Shown here one piece after another: positions 61,154 through 64,000 of a stretch of 64,000 nucleotides of DNA (position 1 is the stretch's first letter; every line of letters begins with the position of its first letter). The position numbers were made by a program, and so were the translations under genes. Source of the stretch: Alphaproteobacteria bacterium (GTDB lineage: Bacteria > Pseudomonadota > Alphaproteobacteria > UBA8366 > Aestuariispiraceae). The notes below the pieces were generated by a model. The model was not told the origin of the DNA and did no database searches. It was given only the letters and a program-made list of their open reading frames with translations. Location: positions 33,221 to 97,220 of the forward strand of contig SPJV01000099.1 of assembly GCA_006844765.1 (NCBI GenBank), read 5' to 3'.

Positions 61154-64000
61154 TCAAGGAAGTAGATGCCGTAAGTGGTTTAGGTTTGGCGCAAGTATCT
61201 GTTCAAGGTCGCGTATTTTTTTCGTCGTCACGCGCCGATCTTCCGCCGCTGCAGCCATCTCGACTTTCTTAAACGCGCGGCCAAGCGCCATCAGACCCAG
61301 GATGCGGGAGTTGGACTTTAGGTCATGGGCGGCACGTCTCAGTGTATCGAATTCTTCAGTAGCGAGGCTGCGATCCAATTCCTCCACCGCATTTGCGGCG
61401 CGGGCGATAAACTGTTCTGCGAGCATCAATGCGATATCTTCACCAATCTCGTCGCCTAGCTCTTTTAGGGTGGCTGCGGTTTCGTCACCTTCCGGACTTT
61501 GGGGTGATGTGTTTTCGGCGGTTGGCGTTGTCTGAGGATCTACCTCTTGTTCTGAGGTATCCGCTTGCGGTGTATTATCGTTGAGATCGGTGCTGATGCT
61601 TTCGTCGCTGTCTGTGGTGAACCGTGCAAGTGCCCAGGCGACAGTGGCCGCCTTTATCGGTTTGGTGATGACGTCATCCATACCGGCAGCGCGGCAGTCT
61701 TCTATATCGCGATTATTGCTGGCTGCCGTGACACCAATAATCGGCAGTTGGGACAGAGGGGCATCCATTTTACGGATTTTGCGTGTTGCTGTGATGCCAT
61801 CCAGGTTGGGCATGTGGCGATCCATTAAGATAACGTCGGGCGTAATATGGGAAAGCACCTGTAGCGCAATGTCTCCATCCTCTGCGATCTCTACGGAATG
61901 CCCTTGGCGCTCCAATAATCCAATCGCGACGCGACGGTTGATCTCGTTATCTTCCACCAACAGAATCTTAAGCGGTGGGATCTCTGGCGGCTTCGCCGAT
62001 GAACGCGGTATTGCATGCATTTCTTGTGGGAGGGTTGTGGAATCCGCGTCCTTGAATTCGGCTTCAAAACAGAACCTTGCGCCGGCTCCAACCTCACTCT
62101 GCAGCGTGATTGAGCCTCCCATCAACTCAGCCAAACGTCGGCAGATATTAAGACCAAGCCCGGTACCGCCATGCATCCTGGCAACTTCCACCCCGCCTTG
62201 GGCATAGGCGCTAAACAAGTGCTTTTGTACCTTCTTGGAAATTCCACGACCGGTGTCGGTGACTGTGAGGGAGAGGGTGAAACGCCCGGCTTTCTTTGAT
62301 GGACGCACTTCCAGCTCGATCGATACACCACCTTTGTCAGTGAATTTCAGTGCATTGCTGAGGAGGTTGAGAAGGATTTGGCGAATTCGGTGGGAGTCAC
62401 CTTCCAAACCGGCCGGGATGTCAGCCTGGATGGTCGGTGTCAGGTATAAGCCTTTTTCATCCGCCCGCGGCCGCATCAATGCGACAGCATCTGTCACCAA
62501 GTCTCGTGGAGAGAAAGCGACGGTTTCGATGTCCAACTTTCCGGCTTCAAGCTTCGATATGTCGAGGAGATCGTTCAGGATCGTTAACAGTGCCTCTCCG
62601 GACCGAACAATAGTTTCGGCGTAGTCGCGTTGCTTTTCATTGAGGTCTGTAATCAAAAGCAATTGCGCCATCCCGAGCACACCATTCATTGGCGTTCGAA
62701 CCTCGTGGCTGACAACGGCAACAAACTCTGATTTTTGATTGGAAAGAAGCTCAGCCTCTTCCTTGGCTTTGACGAGCAGTATTTCTCCAAGCTTCCGATC
62801 CGTAATGATCTGTGACGCGGCGAGAATTGCATTCTTGCCCTGAAATTTAAGGACTTGGGCGGTGACCGTTATCCAATGTATTCCCCCTTGTGGGTTTTTT
62901 ATTCGGATTTCGTGATCATGCAGATATCCGTTTTCCGATAGAGCATTGACCAACGCGTCCCGTTCCAGCGGGTCAACATAGAAATCCGTGACAGCGGTAG
63001 TTCCGACTGCCATTCCGTAGGCATGCCGGGCGCTATCGTTCGCGTAGAGAATTTGATTTGTGTCGCGGTCAGTAAGGACGAGGGGGATTGGAATTGTGTT
63101 CAGGATCGTTGCTTGTTCCTGGGCAAAGTTTTTGCGTTCGGTGATATCGACATAAACGCCGACAACGCCGCCTTGCGCGGTTAGTGTTCTGCGAATGAAG
63201 AGCCATCGTCCATCCGGCATTTGCTGCTCGAACTCACCGACCAAACTTTCCAGATTCAGGTCTTCCGCTAGTCCCTTGAACAATTTGATGTTGTTCTTAT
63301 TGTCCATTTCTTGAATTTCGCTGATCGCCATGCCTGGGGAAAGGTCGGTGTCTGCGTAACCAAAGTACGTGACAAATTTCTGGTTATATAAAACCAACCT
63401 CCCGTCTTTTGAGTAAAGCGCAATGCCATCCGAGAAACTCTCGATCGCATCATTCAACATGGCTGTTCGCCTGCGTACCTTGTCGGTTAGTTTCTCCCGA
63501 ATTTCCGATAGTTGTTCCAGCAAATCCGCAGTGGTGCGATAGACATCTCCGATCTCATCACGCCTGTTCAAGGCGTTCCCTGCTAACGCGCGCCAATTTC
63601 TCTGATCGCCTTTCTCAAGCGCGTTTCTGAGTTCGAGGAGAGGCCGCAAGGCAACTGCGCCCATCGCCAAGACTGTTGCTCCGGTCAAAAATAGGGCGGT
63701 GATCAAGGCATGAATGATACTATTGCGAATGAAATTCGAAATCTCGCTATGAATCGCCGAGCTGTCGATTGCCAGGGATACGGCGTTATGAATGCTGGTG
63801 TCGGATGCTGGCCAATGAATATAGAAAATCCGACCGTCATGACTACGCGTTGTTTCCTTCCCGGCGGTCGGTTCTATCGGGATTGCGATGCCTGATTTCG
63901 CGATAGGGGTGCCATTGTCATCGTAAATGCTGACCCCCTGGACCAATACCGAATGGGAGAGAAACTCGGACATCTCTGCTGGTGTGGCATTCGGGGATGT
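61154..64000 (-). CDS. Membrane hybrid histidine kinase with PAS, REC and HPt domains (5' end missing)
   Basis: At least 939 residues; the frame is still open at the window edge, and only one transmembrane helix (about 85-110 counting from Met at 63973) is seen, so the first helix and part of the periplasmic domain are outside. A HAMP-like linker is followed by two or three PAS domains (170-400), phosphorylated His423 (SHEVRTPMN), an ATPase domain with DTGRGIS and GTGLGLNIC, a receiver with Asp718 (ILMDRHMP), and a C-terminal HPt with His883 (AAHDLKSNS). Full phosphorelay of the BarA/ArcB type; partner unknown. Confidence 0.9.
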   Translation of the reverse strand, partial: TSPNATPAEMSEFLSHSVLVQGVSIYDDNGTPIAKSGIAIPIEPTAGKETTRSHDGRIFYIHWPASDTSIHNAVSLAIDSSAIHSEISNFIRNSIIHALITALFLTGATVLAMGAVALRPLLELRNALEKGDQRNWRALAGNALNRRDEIGDVYRTTADLLEQLSEIREKLTDKVRRRTAMLNDAIESFSDGIALYSKDGRLVLYNQKFVTYFGYADTDLSPGMAISEIQEMDNKNNIKLFKGLAEDLNLESLVGEFEQQMPDGRWLFIRRTLTAQGGVVGVYVDITERKNFAQEQATILNTIPIPLVLTDRDTNQILYANDSARHAYGMAVGTTAVTDFYVDPLERDALVNALSENGYLHDHEIRIKNPQGGIHWITVTAQVLKFQGKNAILAASQIITDRKLGEILLVKAKEEAELLSNQKSEFVAVVSHEVRTPMNGVLGMAQLLLITDLNEKQRDYAETIVRSGEALLTILNDLLDISKLEAGKLDIETVAFSPRDLVTDAVALMRPRADEKGLYLTPTIQADIPAGLEGDSHRIRQILLNLLSNALKFTDKGGVSIELEVRPSKKAGRFTLSLTVTDTGRGISKKVQKHLFSAYAQGGVEVARMHGGTGLGLNICRRLAELMGGSITLQSEVGAGARFCFEAEFKDADSTTLPQEMHAIPRSSAKPPEIPPLKILLVEDNEINRRVAIGLLERQGHSVEIAEDGDIALQVLSHITPDVILMDRHMPNLDGITATRKIRKMDAPLSQLPIIGVTAASNNRDIEDCRAAGMDDVITKPIKAATVAWALARFTTDSDESISTDLNDNTPQADTSEQEVDPQTTPTAENTSPQSPEGDETAATLKELGDEIGEDIALMLAEQFIARAANAVEELDRSLATEEFDTLRRAAHDLKSNSRILGLMALGRAFKKVEMAAAAEDRRVTTKKIRDLEQILAPNLNHLRHLLP

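Overview
The window reads as chromosomal DNA of a free-living, probably marine, motile alphaproteobacterium of the Rhodospirillales/Kiloniellales/Sneathiellales kind. The lineage call rests on the rluD-rpoH pair, MucR and LdtR regulators, RibBX-type riboflavin genes, DUF6476 and DUF1244 proteins, a Cache histidine kinase, and many acyl-CoA and N-methyl-amine catabolic genes. It is an inference from gene content, not a measured placement. Coding density is high, and I see no tRNA, rRNA, insertion sequence, prophage or CRISPR array. Only one stretch above 300 bases lacks a gene (51436-51882).

Layout. 1-9000 (mostly minus): the rpoH 5' end, rluD, rpmG, a NUDIX hydrolase, an S41 lipoprotein protease, an acyltransferase, a GNAT enzyme, a class III aminotransferase behind a striking double operator, a nitroreductase and a rhomboid protease. 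9192-12905 (plus): a PEBP-like lipoprotein, then a tight acyl-CoA ligase/SDR/Stf0-sulfotransferase set. 12907-24900: a mixed region with an aminotransferase, a GGDEF response regulator, RidA, an N-formylglutamate amidohydrolase joined to an ArsC/Spx protein by a ladder of 15-bp TAAATG repeats, a PAS kinase, an Fe(II)/2OG oxygenase, an HNH protein, a DMT transporter, a peroxiredoxin and a cold-shock protein. 25145-33017: a hydroxyacid dehydrogenase, EttA, a PAS protein, a GntR-GreB pair, a second N-formylglutamate amidohydrolase with a YbdK-like ligase, and DUF1244. 33092-39388: a Cache histidine kinase, an MttB-family methyltransferase, a BetI-like TetR regulator and, divergently, a trimethylamine-dehydrogenase-family flavoprotein; this looks like a quaternary/tertiary amine demethylation locus.

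39612-50421: alaS, a secreted ConA-like protein, a valine-degradation operon (isobutyryl-CoA dehydrogenase, 3-hydroxyisobutyryl-CoA hydrolase, mmsB), LdtR, a Sel1-repeat protein, MlaC and glutaryl-CoA dehydrogenase. 50489-61104: mucR with an AT-rich divergent upstream region, then a long co-directional run rpiB-glyA-nrdR-ribD-ribE-ribBX-ribH-nusB-thiL-fliL-MFS that serves one-carbon, nucleotide, flavin and thiamine cofactor supply. 61154 to the end: a large hybrid kinase running off the window.

The most unusual structure is a set of short in-frame tandem duplications (15 or 18 bp) placed at or just after stop codons in unrelated genes: six copies of a TAAATG-containing unit after the 18675 gene, three units before mmsB, two at the DUF1244 stop and a decayed pair at the nrdR stop. 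A further perfect 15-bp pair lies inside a DMT transporter gene. Other leads are the paired TGTGATCACA operators laid over a promoter at 7653-7695, the amine-demethylation locus whose flavoprotein lacks the substrate-binding tryptophans of trimethylamine dehydrogenase, and the ligase/SDR/sulfotransferase operon.
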